Positions 40,990-52,243 of a stretch of DNA of 64,000 nt are shown in pieces. Position 1 is the first letter of the stretch. Each line of letters opens with the position of its first letter. A model generated the notes under the pieces. That model worked only from the letters and a program-made list of their open reading frames with translations, ran no database searches and was not told the origin of the DNA. This DNA is from Rhabditoides inermis (lineage: Eukaryota > Nematoda > Chromadorea > Rhabditida > Rhabditidae): NCBI GenBank assembly GCA_963966185.1, contig CAWZYM010000354.1, positions 125,001 through 189,000 of the forward strand, given 5' to 3'. A program made the position numbers and the translations under genes.

Positions 40990-41238
40990 CTAGATTACTT
41001 TAGCGGACGTTTCCCATGCGATGCCGTTGTCCATATTGAACTGTCTTGAAAAAGCTCGGATAGAATCTATCCAGCGGGTAGGTGGTCTCCCGAGTGTCCG
41101 TTTGACATGGCGTATATACCACTCAGTGACGGCAAGTGTAGATCGTCTATCGTCCCTTCTGATGATGTGCCCGGCCCAACGGTGTTTGCCTTGACGCATG
41201 TACCGCAGCGGATCCCTCAGCTTAGACCGTCTCCTCAC
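40990..41238 (-). pseudogene. Non-LTR retrotransposon reverse transcriptase, C-terminal fragment (RTE-type)
   Basis: An 82-residue minus frame with KHRWAGHIIRRDDRR, EWYIRHVKRTLGRPPTRW and IDSIRAF. The W-A-G-H motif, the D-x-R/R-R-S patch and K-R-x-x-G-R-P-P-T-R-W are the hallmark of the region after the reverse transcriptase domain in RTE and related LINEs common in nematodes, arthropods and other invertebrates. The polymerase core is absent: upstream sequence (41239-41417) is open for 60 codons in another frame with no RT motif. The element is therefore 5'-truncated or broken and not active. Confidence 0.75.
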
Positions 41239-41424
41239 TTGCTAATGCCCTCGTCCCTTTGTCTTCGTAGTGTGTAGCTCATCAGCTGCCTCACCATAGC
41301 TCGATATGCGGTGAAGATACCTATGTACTCATATACAATAGAAACAGGAGAGAGAATACTTCCATTGTGACGGAGAGTATTTTCGCATGTCACTCTATCA
41401 GAATGCTCGCCACACATCGCTCCC
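41239..41424. other. Flank of the LINE fragment
   Basis: A 60-codon minus frame without recognisable motifs. It may be decayed LINE sequence. Confidence 0.3.
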
Positions 41425-42035
41425 TGGTCTTGTGGCTAGTGATCTCTACTGCAGATTGTAGGACGCAGGTTCGAGTCCTTTAGCCACCCAGACTTTTTGC
41501 CGCATAATGAACACATGATGTTGGTGTTTCTTCGATTTAAACTATACACACAACCCTTTACCACATGTTTTGCAAATTACAAAACATATAATTTTCCATA
41601 CGATCCAAATTCCCACTTTGGACCGGAGGTGAGTCTTCCCAAGTTTCACCTCGATATCTCATTTACATATCTCTTCGCGCGACACTTCGATCGTTCTGAT
41701 TTTTTCACACAACACTCATCACACCTCACAGGCCAAAATTTTTAATCCAAAATTTTATCCAAATCGGTCAATTCTACGCCATATGCGGCTTACCCAAGGT
41801 TGCAAAAGGTGAGTCCGCACTGGTTTCACCTCTGCAGGGGACAGGCTATTTTTTGGCCTCTCTTGAGGCCAGAATTTGGCCTCTCTCTACAAATCGGTGT
41901 GGCTTCGTTCTAGCTAGCCGCATTGTCATGATATTCGCAGGGAATGATGAAATAATGGTTTCTGACCGTTTAATCTGTAAATTACAACTTTACATAACTC
42001 TTACTTTTACCAGTAACTGGAATGCAGTTGTGAGA
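41425..42035 (+). mobile_element. tRNA-headed SINE composite, copy 1 (about 600 bp)
   Basis: Head: TCTTGTGGCTAGTGATCTC (A-box/D-arm) and GACGCAGGTTCGAGTCC (B box), 40-45 bp apart. Body: GATGTTGGTGTTTCTTCGAT, CCCACTTTGGACCGGAGGTG, ATATCTCTTCGCGCGACA, GGTTTCACCTCTGCAGGGGA, TTTTTTGGCCTCTCTTGAGG and GCATTGTCATGATATTCGCA. The body is long for a SINE. Frames of 82 and 137 codons within it are not conserved as proteins. It is present again at 44941 and 49174. Confidence 0.75.
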
Positions 42036-42350
42036 TTTATTATAGCCGGGGGCGCGGCTCAGTGGATAGAGCTTTCTACTCTCAATCTCACACTCCGGTC
42101 GCTGGTTCGATCCCCCTTGGAGTCAACCATTCTTATTAAATTCACTCAGCCCCTGTGGTGCGGCAATCCACTCTCATGGCAGCCAGAAGGCGTCACAGCA
42201 CCATCTACGAACTCAATAACGGAATTCAAAACTTCCGACTCCACCCAACGCAACTTCCTCTGCTGACGATGTCGTAATTCAGGTACCCAAGAACCCCATC
42301 TTATTACTTTTTTTGTTGAAAATGTAAGAAACTGTGATGAGGTGATTAAA
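42036..42350 (+). mobile_element. Second tRNA-like SINE adjoining copy 1
   Basis: GGCGCGGCTCAGTGGATAGA (A box) and GCTGGTTCGATCCCCC (B box) with tRNA spacing. The downstream extent to about 42350 is my estimate. Acceptor pairing is not convincing. Confidence 0.6.
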
Positions 42351-42664
42351 TAATGGGAGAATCATATCCTATCGGATCGAGGTCGAAGGTCGGGTGTTGA
42401 GTTCGCACCGAGCAATTATCGCCCAGATCGGAGACGGCTTGGAAAGCCGAGAGAGACATTCCGATAAGCTTTAGTGAGTAAAGTTGTGAGTAAACAAGTT
42501 GTGACTCATTAACAATTTTGACCACGTTATACACTTTATACGATTAAATAAAGTACCACTTTATCACTTTAGGATAAAGTACTTTACATCACTTGATTAT
42601 TTGCTACTACCACCAAAATGAACCCGAATCGTCGAATTGTTAACTTAAGTAGATTAAACAAAGT
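42351..42664. other. Intergenic, no gene
   Basis: Contains repeats of AAAGTACCACTTTATCACTT type leading into the minisatellite. No exon recognised. Confidence 0.5.
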
Positions 42665-42790
42665 AGGTTGACCACTTTATCCGATTTGATAAAAGAGTTT
42701 TACCACTGTATCCGATATGATAAAATAGTTTGACCACTTTGTCTGATAGAACAAAGTAGTTTATCTACTTTGTACAATCGGATAAAAGAG
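42665..42790. repeat. Minisatellite, 31-bp period, about 3-4 copies
   Basis: ACCACTTTATCCGATTTGAT at 42671, ACCACTGTATCCGATATGAT at 42702 and ACCACTTTGTCTGATAGAAC at 42733 give a 31-bp period. Each unit contains a partial palindrome of ATCCGAT/GATAAA type. Confidence 0.8.
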
Positions 42791-43373
42791 AAAATAACAC
42801 AAGAAAAAAACAATCGGATAACACAGAAATAAAGCAAGAAACAGACACGGTTAGTAGATTAGCAAGTGTATTTTGAATATGTTGTATATTAAACGTTTCT
42901 CAAACGTTGTGTCTTGGATGACGCTACCAGAAATCTTCAGTTTTTTTTAAACGTAAATTTTCATGTGGTTATGACACCTCGTTTGCAGGCCCTTCTCTTA
43001 TCAGTCATTTAATCAATCAATCAATCAATCAATCGTTTATCCGGAATCATTATCTCTGAATACAACATCTTCGATAGCAATGTGCCAACCAAGTCAACGT
43101 ATTTCGAACACTCGTCTGTTTTGTTTAAACACCCCATCTGGTGGCAGCAATGTGTGAAGCAGCGTCCACAAAGGTTGCCCTATCCACTCTCCACTCACAC
43201 TCTACTGTCCGCACTGCGAGTGGTGGGAGTGGAGTGCACTTTGAGCCATTGGCAGACCGCTCCTCACTATTTGTTTTTTTCTGTGCATAATCTTCCATGT
43301 GAGCAGACAGTCCGGGTTTGCATTCGACTAATGATTGAATTCCCACCTATTTTGGATTGATGATGCATATATC
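42791..43373. other. Intergenic with a LINE/SINE tail
   Basis: (CAAT)n plus GTTTATCCGGAATCATTATC at 43008-43065 is a minus-strand retroelement tail. The rest (43066-43373) has overlapping 73- and 92-codon frames on both strands without recognisable motifs. Confidence 0.5.
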
Positions 43374-43408
43374 AGCTATCAATTACAACAGTTCGACCAA
43401 TCGAAAAG
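43374..43408 (+). CDS. Possible short exon before the membrane-protein exons
   Basis: Bounded by acceptor GCATATATCAG and donor AAAAG/GTGGGT. In the phase that fits the exon at 43551 it reads INYNSSTNRK and joins as G-Y-K-L-Q-E-K. It is only 35 bp, so the support is the frame match and the splice consensus alone. Confidence 0.25.
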
Positions 43409-43550
43409 GTGGGTGAAAATACGACTTCTCTTTCAAGTTTCGTTTTTTTTTGTCTCGAATTTTTCTCTCCTTCGATCTCTTCTTTCTGGCTCCCTTCTCG
43501 CTCTCTGCCTCTCTATCACTCTTTCTTTACTGTAAACTATATTCTTGTAG

Positions 43551-43696
43551 GATATAAGCTACAAGAGAAGAGAGGCGCGGGTGCTATTGTCCTAGGAGTT
43601 GCCGCTGTCACAGGCTATTTTCTCCTCGATTCGCTCAGAGACACTGTCGACTGCCACCGTGAAGAACTTCCGTGGATAGCTGCAAACAAGAATATC
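43551..43696 (+). CDS. Small membrane protein, penultimate exon
   Basis: Acceptor TATTCTTGTAG and donor AATATC/GTGAGT bound 146 bp. The open frame reads YKLQEKRGAG, then the hydrophobic AIVLGVAAVTGYFLL, then DSLRDTVDCHREELPWIAAN and KNI. The hydrophobic run of about 18 residues between basic and acidic sides looks like one transmembrane helix. I do not recognise the family. A single-pass organelle or ER protein would fit. It joins in phase to the exon at 43804 across a 107-bp intron with consensus ends, which supports it being a real gene. Confidence 0.5.
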
Positions 43697-43803
43697 GTGA
43701 GTTGGCAACAGTCGCCGGACGAACTATTTTATTCGGTCGATTAGCGAAAGACAATGGGAAAGTGAGAGTGCGACGCGTGTCACTGTCTCTCTTCTCCACA
43801 TAG

Positions 43804-43908
43804 TATGTGAAGCGCTACCAGAGGTTGTGGGGAGGTCACGGAGCAGTGATTGGACCCATCAAGAACTTCTTCCAGTTTTGGAACTTCCAAGAATCTGGAG
43901 CATTCTGA
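43804..43908 (+). CDS. Small membrane protein, terminal exon
   Basis: Acceptor CTTCTCCACATAG, then 34 codons and TGA: YVKRYQRLWGGHGAVIGPIK, then NFFQFWNFQESGAF. In phase with the previous exon it extends KNI into YVKRYQ. The end is rich in aromatic residues (Phe, Trp) and may form a re-entrant or amphipathic segment. A longer frame (43827-44279, 150 codons) covers the same DNA in a different phase, but it has no splice support and I treat it as a shadow. No polyadenylation signal is clear nearby. Confidence 0.5.
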   Translation, partial: YVKRYQRLWGGHGAVIGPIKNFFQFWNFQESGAF

Positions 43909-44604
43909 GAATTGTAAATTATGTTGCCGTATGCGCTTTTTCCGATGGATATTTGAACTACAACCATAAAAAAAACTATTTTTCCAGCTGTTCGGACCAC
44001 GCGGCTGTGACGCATCACCTCACAAGAATCATCTCGCGAGGATCTAAGGTTTTATTTATACAACTTACGTTATGCAATTTCATAAAGTTGAGGTGTCGAT
44101 CCGTGTCGGAGAACCAAGCGCTCGCTACATCACGGACACACGAGCGACTGTCTGACCAGTTCTCTCATCTCGTCTCTCTCAAAGCCCAGTGTTGTCTCTG
44201 TTCCTCATCCATTCGCGTACTCCTTCTCTCAAATCACTCAACTTTATGTTCATGGAGCAGCCGTCAATTGTATTCGTAAGGATACGCGATGAATGTAGTT
44301 ATCATAATTGATATCACATGATGATCATGGTTGCTTTATATGTTGTATGATAAATACAGTAGTAGTGTACTGTAGTTGTAGCCAAGTGGTGACTACATCA
44401 ATGTGCGGTCGCGACAATAGGTGCACAATAGTTGCACAATAGTTCCGAAATACACATTTAAGATCAATGGCAAATGTCACACGCAGACCGTATTTAGACG
44501 ACGCTTCGACAGACTCACCTGTGGAATCGAGTCTATCCGGGATAAGTCGTCAATCGTAAAGTGTAGCCCGAGGGCATGCGCCAGACTGTAGTCCGCGAGA
44601 CCCA
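43909..44604. other. Intergenic, no supported gene
   Basis: No repeat family or exon recognised. GTGCACAATAGTTGCACAAT is a short local direct repeat near 44420. Confidence 0.5.
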
Positions 44605-44937
44605 ATGGGCGCACTTCACTATTACGGGCAGGGACACTTTACTTACAGTTACGATTCATTCGATAGAAGGTCACTTCATTTTTGTGATGCAAATCCCTAT
44701 CTTAGTGGAATCAATGCGTCTTCTCTTCTTATGTTTTGTCAGCAGGTTCATTGGCCATTTGTCAGGAAACTGCTAGTGGCTTTGTATGTTGTATCTCACA
44801 CCTTCGATTCACTTCAGGTTGAAATGTTCTATATTTTCTTTTTGATTTTGAACTTACCCAATATTAGACGCGGCTGTCGCCTTCAATCGGCAGCAATGTA
44901 CGGCGGCTACGGTTATAGTTTCACCGGTCAGACTTGA
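44605..44937 (+). other. Open frame of unknown status
   Basis: 110 codons from ATG to TGA, with a hydrophobic middle (LLVALYVVSHTF, then MFYIFFLILNLP) and YGGYGYSFTGQT at the end. I recognise no domain. The part from 44680 is repeated at 48913-49170 in the 4.2-kb duplication, where the frame loses its 5' half. It could be an unspliced mixture of exon and intron, since TTCACTTCAG and CCAATATTAG look like acceptors inside it. Confidence 0.2.
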
Positions 44938-44940
44938 TGC

Positions 44941-45545
44941 AAGTGCCTAGGTAGTCTTGTGGTTAGTGATCTCAACTGTCAATTGTAGGACGCGAGTTCG
45001 AGTCCGTCAGCTGCCCAAACTTTTTGCCGAATTATGAACACATGATGTTGGTGTTTCTTCGAATAGTATTATACAAACAACCTTTTACAACTTGTTTTGC
45101 AAATTACAAAACATCTCATCTTCCATACGATCCAAATTCCCACTTTGGACCGGAGGTGAGTCTTCCCAAAATTCACCTCGATATCTCATTTACATATCTC
45201 TTCGCGCGACATTCCAATCGTTCTGCTTCTTATCACACAACACTCATCACACCTCACAGGCTCCGAATCCAAAATTTTATCCAAATTGGTCCACTCTGCG
45301 CCATATACGGCTTACGCAAAGTTTCAAAAGGTGAGTCCATACTGGTTTCACCTCTGCTGGGGACAGGCCATTTTTTGGCCTCTCTTGAAGCCAGAATTTG
45401 GCCTCTCTCTACAAATGGGCGTGGCTTCGTGCTAGCGCGTCGCATTGTCATGATATTCGCAGGGAATGATGAAACAATGGTTTCTGATCGTTTCATCTGA
45501 AAATTACAACTTTACATAATCTTACTGTTACCAGTAACCGGTAAT
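44941..45545 (+). mobile_element. tRNA-headed SINE composite, copy 2
   Basis: Head GTCTTGTGGTTAGTGATCTC and GACGCGAGTTCGAGTCCGTC, then the same body as 41425-42035. It contains a plus frame of 158 codons (45024-45500) and a minus frame of 80 codons that persist only because the copies are nearly identical. Confidence 0.75.
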
Positions 45546-46165
45546 GCAGATGGGAAATGCATCTGCGTCATCCCCATCATGAGACTCTCTCGCTCCTGTT
45601 GTCATAGCGTTGTGGCTAGAGCGTTCGTCGGTTGCATGCAAGATCAAGGGTTCGATACCCATTGGTTACTTTTTCTTTTGCTGAATTTAATTCTTATTCA
45701 TTTGCAAACCTTGAAATATTATTGAACTTGTTTGCAAAAAATCTTCGAATGCTATATTTTTAAGGTTATTTCGTCGCGGCTGTCGGCGTTAGCCGGCAGC
45801 GGTCGGCGGAAACTTGGAATCTGGACGCGACGTTGGTTCGATGGCAGAATGATATGCACGAGTGTGCTGGGAGGGCGCATTCTTCATACGTCTGCCTATG
45901 CGACGTGGACACCCCGCAGCCTACCTGGTCTACCTGGACCCATCTCTCTTGGAGAAGGGCAGTGTGAAGGAGGTTGGACTGTGCACAGTGGGGCAGTGAC
46001 TTGCGACGGTTCTCTCCTCATCGCATGGCAACAGTAATGTGAGTGTCTATGTTTATCTCTTTAGGGTATTTTTTCATCTGATTCTCTCTCATGTAAATAC
46101 ATGTTTCCATATCCCGATCGACGAGTAAAAGTTCGTCATCTGGGCGGTGGGATGACCACTACCGA
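45546..46165 (+). mobile_element. Second tRNA-like element with intact B box, and flank
   Basis: GTTGTGGCTAGAGCGTTCG (A box) and AAGGGTTCGATACCC (B box) lie at about 45611-45662. Downstream, ATTTCGTCGCGGCTGTCGGC and a 101-codon frame (45732-46037) follow. That frame is identical in the duplicate and has no recognised domain. Confidence 0.55.
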
Positions 46166-46177
46166 TTGCACGCAAGA

Positions 46178-46183
46178 CTCTCT

Positions 46184-46243
<60 letters not shown>
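46178..46243. repeat. CT microsatellite
   Basis: (CT)n, 60-65 bp. The duplicate at 50409-50467 is slightly shorter. Confidence 0.95.
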
Positions 46244-46246
<3 letters not shown>

Positions 46247-46327
46247 CAGATGAAGGAGGTCACACGGCTCGATGAGAGGGATATTGTAAAAAAAAATCAC
46301 ATTCTCGAATTAAATGATTTATACCAG

Positions 46328-47789
46328 ACTCCTAACTTTCTCCTAACTTCCCTCTAACTTCCTCCTAACTTCCTCCTAACTTCCTCCTAACTTCCTCCTG
46401 ACTTCCTCCTAATGCCACAATGTTTTATAAATTCTTCCTAACTTCCTCCTAACTTCCTCCTAACTTCCTCCTAACTTCCTCCTAACTTCCTCCTAATGCC
46501 CAACTGTTTTCTAATTTCCTCCTAACTTACTCCTAGCTTCCACCTAACTTCCTCCTATCTTCCTCCTAACTTCCTCCTAACTTCCTCCTAACTTCCTCCT
46601 AACTTCCTCCTAACTTCCTCCTAACTTTCTCCTAACTTCCACGTAACTTCCTCATATCTTCCTTCTAACTTCCTCCTAACTTCCTCCTAACTTCCTCCTA
46701 ACTTCCTCCTAACTTCCTCCTAACTTCCTCCTAACTTCCTCCTAACTTACTCCTAACATACTCCTAACTTAGTCCTAACTTCCTCCAAACTTCCTCCTAA
46801 TGCCCAACTGTGTTCTAACTTCCTCCTAACTTCCTCATACCCTTATCCTAATGCCCAACTGTTTTCTAACTTCCTCCTAACTTCCTCCTAGCTTCCTCCT
46901 AACTTCCTCCTACTTCCTCCTAACTTTCTCCAAATGCCCAACTGTTTTCTGACTTCCTCCTAACTTCCTCCTAGCTTCCTCCTAACTTCTTCCTAACTTT
47001 CTCCTAACTTCTTCCTAACGTCCTCCTAACTTCCTCCTAATGCCCAAATGTTTTCTAAATTCTTCCTAACTTCCTCCTAACTTCCTCCTAACTTCCTCCT
47101 AACTTCCTCCTAACTTCCTCCTAACTTCCTCCTAACTTCCTCCTAACTTCCTCCTCTAACTTCCTCCTAACTTCCTCATAACTTCCTCTTAACTTCCTCC
47201 TAACTTCCTCCTAATGCCCAACTGTTTTCTAACTTCCTCCTAACTTACTCCTAGCTTCCCCCTAACTTCCTCTTATCTTCCTCCTAACTTCCTCCTAACT
47301 TCCTCCTAACTTCCTCCTAACTTCCTCCTAACTTTCTCCTAACTTCCCCCTAACTTCCTCCTAACTTCCTCCTAATGCACAAATGTTTTATAAATTCTTC
47401 CTAACTTCCTCCTAACTTCCTCCTAACTTCCTCCTAACTTCCTCCTAACTTCCTCCTCTAACTTCCTCCTAAGTTCCTCCTAACTTCCTCTTAACTTCCT
47501 CCTAACTTCCTCCTAATGCCCAACTGTTTTCTAACTTCCTCCTAACTTACTCCTAGCTTCCCCCTAACTTCCTCTTATCTTCCTCCTAACTTCCTCCTAA
47601 CTTCCTCCTAACTTCCTCCTAACTTTTTCCTAACTTTTTCCTAACTTCCCCCTAACTTCCTCCTGACTTCCTCCTAATGCACAAATGTTTTATAAATTCT
47701 TCCTAACTTCCTCCTAACTTCCTCCTAACTTCCTCCTAACTTCTTCCTAACTTCCTTCTAACTTCCTCCTAACTTCCTCCTAACTTCCT
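46328..47789. repeat. 11-bp satellite T (CTTCCTCCTAA), copy A
   Basis: About 130 units of 11 bp with T/C variation. They are broken at intervals by an 18-bp variant (TGCCCAACTGTTTTCTAA or TGCACAAATGTTTTATAA), which gives higher-order units of about 150-300 bp. Confidence 0.95.
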
Positions 47790-48912
47790 TGAGAAATCAG
47801 TGAGAAATCCTTGAGAAATCAGTGAGAAATCCGTGAGAAATCCGTGAGAAATCCGTGAGAAATCCGTGAAATATCCGCGAGAAATCCGCGAGAAATCCTT
47901 GAGAAATCCGTGAGAAATCCGAGAACCAAACTTCGTCCTAACTTCTTCCTAACTTCTTCCTAACTTCAGAAATCAGTGAGAAATCCGTGAAATATCCGTG
48001 AGAAATCCGTGAGAAATCCGTGAGAAATCCGTGAGAGAAATCCGTGAAATATCCGCGAGAAATCCTTGAGAAATCGGTGAGAAATCCTTGAGAAATCAGT
48101 GAGAAATCAGTGAGAATGCCGTGATAAATCCGTGAGAAATCCGTGAAATATCCGCGAGAAATCCGTGAGAAATTCGTGAGAAATCCGTGAAATATCCGCG
48201 AGAAATCCTTGAGAAATCAGTGAGAAATCCGTGAGAAATCCGTGAATTATCAGTGAGAAATCCGTGAGAAATCCGTGAAATATCCGTGAGAAATCCGTGA
48301 AATATCCGCGAGAAATCCTTGAGAAATCAGTGAGAAATCCGTGAGAAATCCGAGAAATATCCGCGAGAAACCCTTGAGAAATCAGTGAGAAATCCGTGAA
48401 ATATCCGTGAGAAATCCGTGAGAAATCCGTGAGAAATCCGTGAAATATCCGCGAGAAATCCTTGAGAAATCCGTGAGAAATCCGTGTGAAAACATTTCGT
48501 AGATCTACGAATCCGTGAAATCCGTGAAATATCCGTGAGAAATCCGTGAGAAATCCGTGAGAAATCCGTGAGAGAAATCCGTGAAATATCCGCGAGAAAT
48601 CCTTGAGAAATCGGTGAGAAATCCTTGAGAAATCAGTGAGAAATCAGTGAGAATGCCGTGATAAATCCGTGAGAAATCCGTGAAATATCCGTGAGAAATC
48701 CGTGAGAAATCCGTGAGAAATCCGTGAAATATCCGCGAGAAATCCTTGAGAAATCAGTGAGAAATCCGTGAGAAATCGGTGAATTATCAGTGAGAAATCC
48801 GTGAGAAATCCGTGAAATATCCGTGAGAAATCCGTGAAATATCCGCGAGAAATCCTTGAGAAATCAGTGAGAAATCCGTGAGAAATCCGAGAAATATCCG
48901 CGAGAAACCCCC
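47790..48912. repeat. 11-bp satellite G (GAGAAATCCGT), copy A
   Basis: Units are GAGAAATCCGT, GAAATATCCGC, GAGAAATCCTT and GAGAAATCAGT, all 11 bp. A short T-type island (ACTTCGTCCTAACTTCTTCC) lies at 47932-47966. Minus frames of 65-93 codons with an 11-residue period (FLTDFSRISHG type) arise because 33 bp equals three units. They are not genes. Confidence 0.95.
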
Positions 48913-49173
48913 TTTTGTGATGCAAATCCCTATCTTAGTGGAATCAATGCGTCTTCTCTTCTTATGTTTTGTCAGCAGGTTCATTGGCCATTTGTCAGGA
49001 AACTGCTAGTGGCTTTGTATGTTGTATCTCACACCTTCGATTCACTTCAGGTTGAAATGTTCTATATTTTCTTTTTGATTTTGAACTTACCCAATATTAG
49101 ACGCGGCTGTCGCCTTCAATCGGCAGCAATGTACGGCGGCTACGGTTATAGTTTCACCGGTCAGACTTGATGC

Positions 49174-49778
49174 AAGTGCCTAGGTAGTCTTGTGGTTAGT
49201 GATCTCAACTGTCAATTGTAGGACGCGAGTTCGAGTCCGTCAGCTGCCCAAACTTTTTGCCGAATTATGAACACATGATGTTGGTGTTTCTTCGATTAGT
49301 ATTATACAAACAACCTTTTACAACTTGTTTTGCAAATTACAAAACATCTCATCTTCCATACGATCCAAATTCCCACTTTGGACCGGAGGTGAGTCTTCCC
49401 AAAATTCACCTCCATACCTCATTTGCATATCTCTTCGCGCGACATTCCAATCGTTCTGCTTTTTTCACACAACACTCATCACACCTCACAGGCTCCGAAT
49501 CCAAAATTTTATCCAAATTGGTCCACTCTGCGCCATATACGGCTTACGCAAAGTTTCAAAAGGTGAGTCCATACTGGTTTCACCTCTGCTGGGGACAGGC
49601 CATTTTTTGGCCTCTCTTGAAGCCAGAATTTGGCCTCTCTCTACAAATGGGCGTGGCTTCGTGCTAGCGCGTCGCATTGTCATGATATTCGCAGGGAATG
49701 ATGAAACAATGGTTTCTGATCGTTTCATCTGAAAATTACAACTTTACATAATCTTACTGTTACCAGTAACCGGTAATG
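49174..49778 (+). mobile_element. tRNA-headed SINE composite, copy 3
   Basis: Duplicate of 44941-45545 with few substitutions (for example CTCGATATCTC to CTCCATACCTC). The differing frame lengths (158 codons versus 136 and 135) show that the open frame is not maintained. Confidence 0.75.
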
Positions 49779-50393
49779 CAGATGGGAAATGCATCTGCCT
49801 CATCCCCATCATGAGACTCTCTCGCTCCTGTTGTCATAGCGTTGTGGCTAGAGCGTTCGTCGGTTGCATGCAAGATCAAGGGTTACCCATTGGTTACTTT
49901 TTCTTTTGCTGAATTTAATTCTTATTCATTTGCAAACCTTGAAATATTATTGAACTTGTTTGCAAAAAATCTTCGAATGCTATATTTTTAAGGTTATTTC
50001 GTCGCGGCTGTCGGCGTTAGCCGGCAGCGGTCGGCGGAAACTTGGAATCTGGACGCGACGTTGGTTCGATGGCAGAATGATATGCACGAGTGTGCTGGGA
50101 GGGCGCATTCTTCATACGTCTGCCTATGCGACGTGGACACCCCGCAGCCTACCTGGTCTACCTGGACCCATCTCTCTTGGAGAAGGGCAGTGTGAAGGAG
50201 GTTGGACTGTGCACAGTGGGGCAGTGACTTGCGACGGTTCTCTCCTCATCGCATGGCAACAGTAATGTGAGTGTCTATGTTTATCTCTTTAGGGTATTTT
50301 TTCATCTGATTCTCTCTCATGTAAATACATGTTTCCATATCCCGATCGACGAGTAAAAGTTCGTCATCTGGGCGGTGGGATGACCACTACCGA
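49779..50393 (+). mobile_element. Second tRNA-like element with deleted B box
   Basis: Duplicate of 45546-46165. The B box AGGGTTCGATACCC has lost five bases and reads AGGGTTACCC, so internal Pol III promotion should be lost in this copy. Confidence 0.6.
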
Positions 50394-50408
50394 TTGCACG
50401 CAAGACTC

Positions 50409-50411
50409 TCT

Positions 50412-50467
<56 letters not shown>
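50409..50467. repeat. CT microsatellite
   Basis: Counterpart of 46178-46243. Confidence 0.95.
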
Positions 50468-50470
<3 letters not shown>

Positions 50471-50551
50471 CAGATGAAGGAGGTCACACGGCTCGATGAG
50501 AGGGATATTGTAAAAAAAAATCACATTCTCGAATTAAATGATTTATACCAG

Positions 50552-52243
50552 ACTCCTAACTTTCTCCTAACTTCCCTCTAACTTCCTCCTAACTTCCTCC
50601 TAACTTCCTCCTAACTTCCTCCTGACTTCCTCCTAATGCCACAATGTTTTATAAATTCTTCCTAACTTCCTCCTAACTTCCTCCTAACTTCCTCCTAACT
50701 TCCTCCTAACTTCCTCCTAATGCCCAACTGTTTTCTAATTTCCTCCTAACTTACTCCTAGCTTCCACCTAACTTCCTCCTATCTTCCTCCTAACTTCCTC
50801 CTAACTTCCTCCTAACTTCCTCCTAACTTCCTCCTAACTTCCTCCTAACTTTCTCCTAACTTCCACGTAACTTCCTCATATCTTCCTTCTAACTTCCTCC
50901 TAACTTCCTCCTAACTTCCTCCTAACTTCCTCCTAACTTCCTCCTAACTTCCTCCTAACTTCCTCCTAACTTACTCCTAACATACTCCTAACTTAGTCCT
51001 AACTTCCTCCAAACTTCCTCCTAATGCCCAACTGTGTTCTAACTTCCTCCTAACTTCCTCATACCCTTATCCTAATGCCCAACTGTTTTCTAACTTCCTC
51101 CTAACTTCCTCCTAGCTTCCTCCTAACTTCCTCCTACTTCCTCCTAACTTTCTCCAAATGCCCAACTGTTTTCTGACTTCCTCCTAACTTCCTCCTAGCT
51201 TCCTCCTAACTTCTTCCTAACTTTCTCCTAACTTCTTCCTAACGTCCTCCTAACTTCCTCCTAATGCCCAAATGTTTTCTAAATTTTTCCTAACTTCCTC
51301 CTAACTTCCTCCTAACTTCCTCCTAACTTCCTCCTAACTTCCTCCTAACTTCCTCCTAACTTCCTCCTACTTCCTCCTAACTTTCTCCAAATGCCCAACT
51401 GTTTTCTGACTTCCTCCTAACTTCCTCCTAGCTTCCTCCTAACTTCTTCCTAACTTTCTCCTAACTTCTTCCTAACGTCCTCCTAACTTCCTCCTAATGC
51501 CCAAATGTTTTCTAAATTCTTCCTAACTTCCTCCTAACTTCCTCCTAACTTCCTCCTAACTTCCTCCTAACTTCCTCCTAACTTCCTCCTAACTTCCTCC
51601 TAACTTCCTCCTCTAACTTCCTCCTAACTTCCTCATAACTTCCTCTTAACTTCCTCCTAACTTCCTCCTAATGCCCAACTGTTTTCTAACTTCCTCCTAA
51701 CTTACTCCTAGCTTCCCCCTAACTTCCTCTTATCTTCCTCCTAACTTCCTCCTAACTTCCTCCTAACTTCCTCCTAACTTCCTCCTAACTTTCTCCTAAC
51801 TTCCCCCTAACTTCCTCCTAACTTCCTCCTAATGCACAAATGTTTTATAAATTCTTCCTAACTTCCTCCTAACTTCCTCCTAACTTCCTCCTAACTTCCT
51901 CCTAACTTCCTCCTCTAACTTCCTCCTAACTTCCTCCTAACTTCCTCTTAACTTCCTCCTAACTTCCTCCTAATGCCCAACTGTTTTCTAACTTCCTCCT
52001 AACTTACTCCTAGCTTCCCCCTAACTTCCTCTTATCTTCCTCCTAACTTCCTCCTAACTTCCTCCTAACTTCCTCCTAACTTTTTCCTAACTTTTTCCTA
52101 ACTTCCCCCTAACTTCCTCCTGACTTCCTCCTAATGCACAAATGTTTTATAAATTCTTCCTAACTTCCTCCTAACTTCCTCCTAACTTCCTCCTAACTTC
52201 TTCCTAACTTCCTTCTAACTTCCTCCTAACTTCCTCCTAACTT
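50552..52243. repeat. 11-bp satellite T, copy B
   Basis: Same unit and interrupting variants as copy A, about 230 bp longer. Confidence 0.95.

Larger units (their letters stand above)
44680..48912. repeat. 4.2-kb tandem duplication, copy A
   Basis: Copies are offset by 4233 bp at the left, 4228 after a 5-bp deletion in copy B and 4224 after the CT tract. The left breakpoint is at TTTTGTGATGCAAATCCC. The right end falls inside the GAGAAATCCGT array at CGCGAGAAACCC. Content: end of the 110-codon frame, SINE composite, second tRNA-like element, CT tract and two 11-bp satellites. Confidence 0.9.

Noticed and set aside
41430..41495. A functional tRNA gene
   Set aside because: A and B boxes fit, but acceptor-stem pairing and anticodon arm are poor, and the same head sits on a conserved 600-bp body at three places. 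A SINE is the better call.
43827..44279. 150-codon plus frame
   Set aside because: It overlaps the terminal exon 43804-43908 in another phase. It lacks splice support, and the exon frame joins cleanly to the previous exon.
45024..45500. 158-codon plus frame, and its counterparts at 49257 and 49325
   Set aside because: It lies wholly in the SINE composite. The duplicate is split into two frames by small changes and copy 1 at 41497 breaks elsewhere, so the frame is not maintained.
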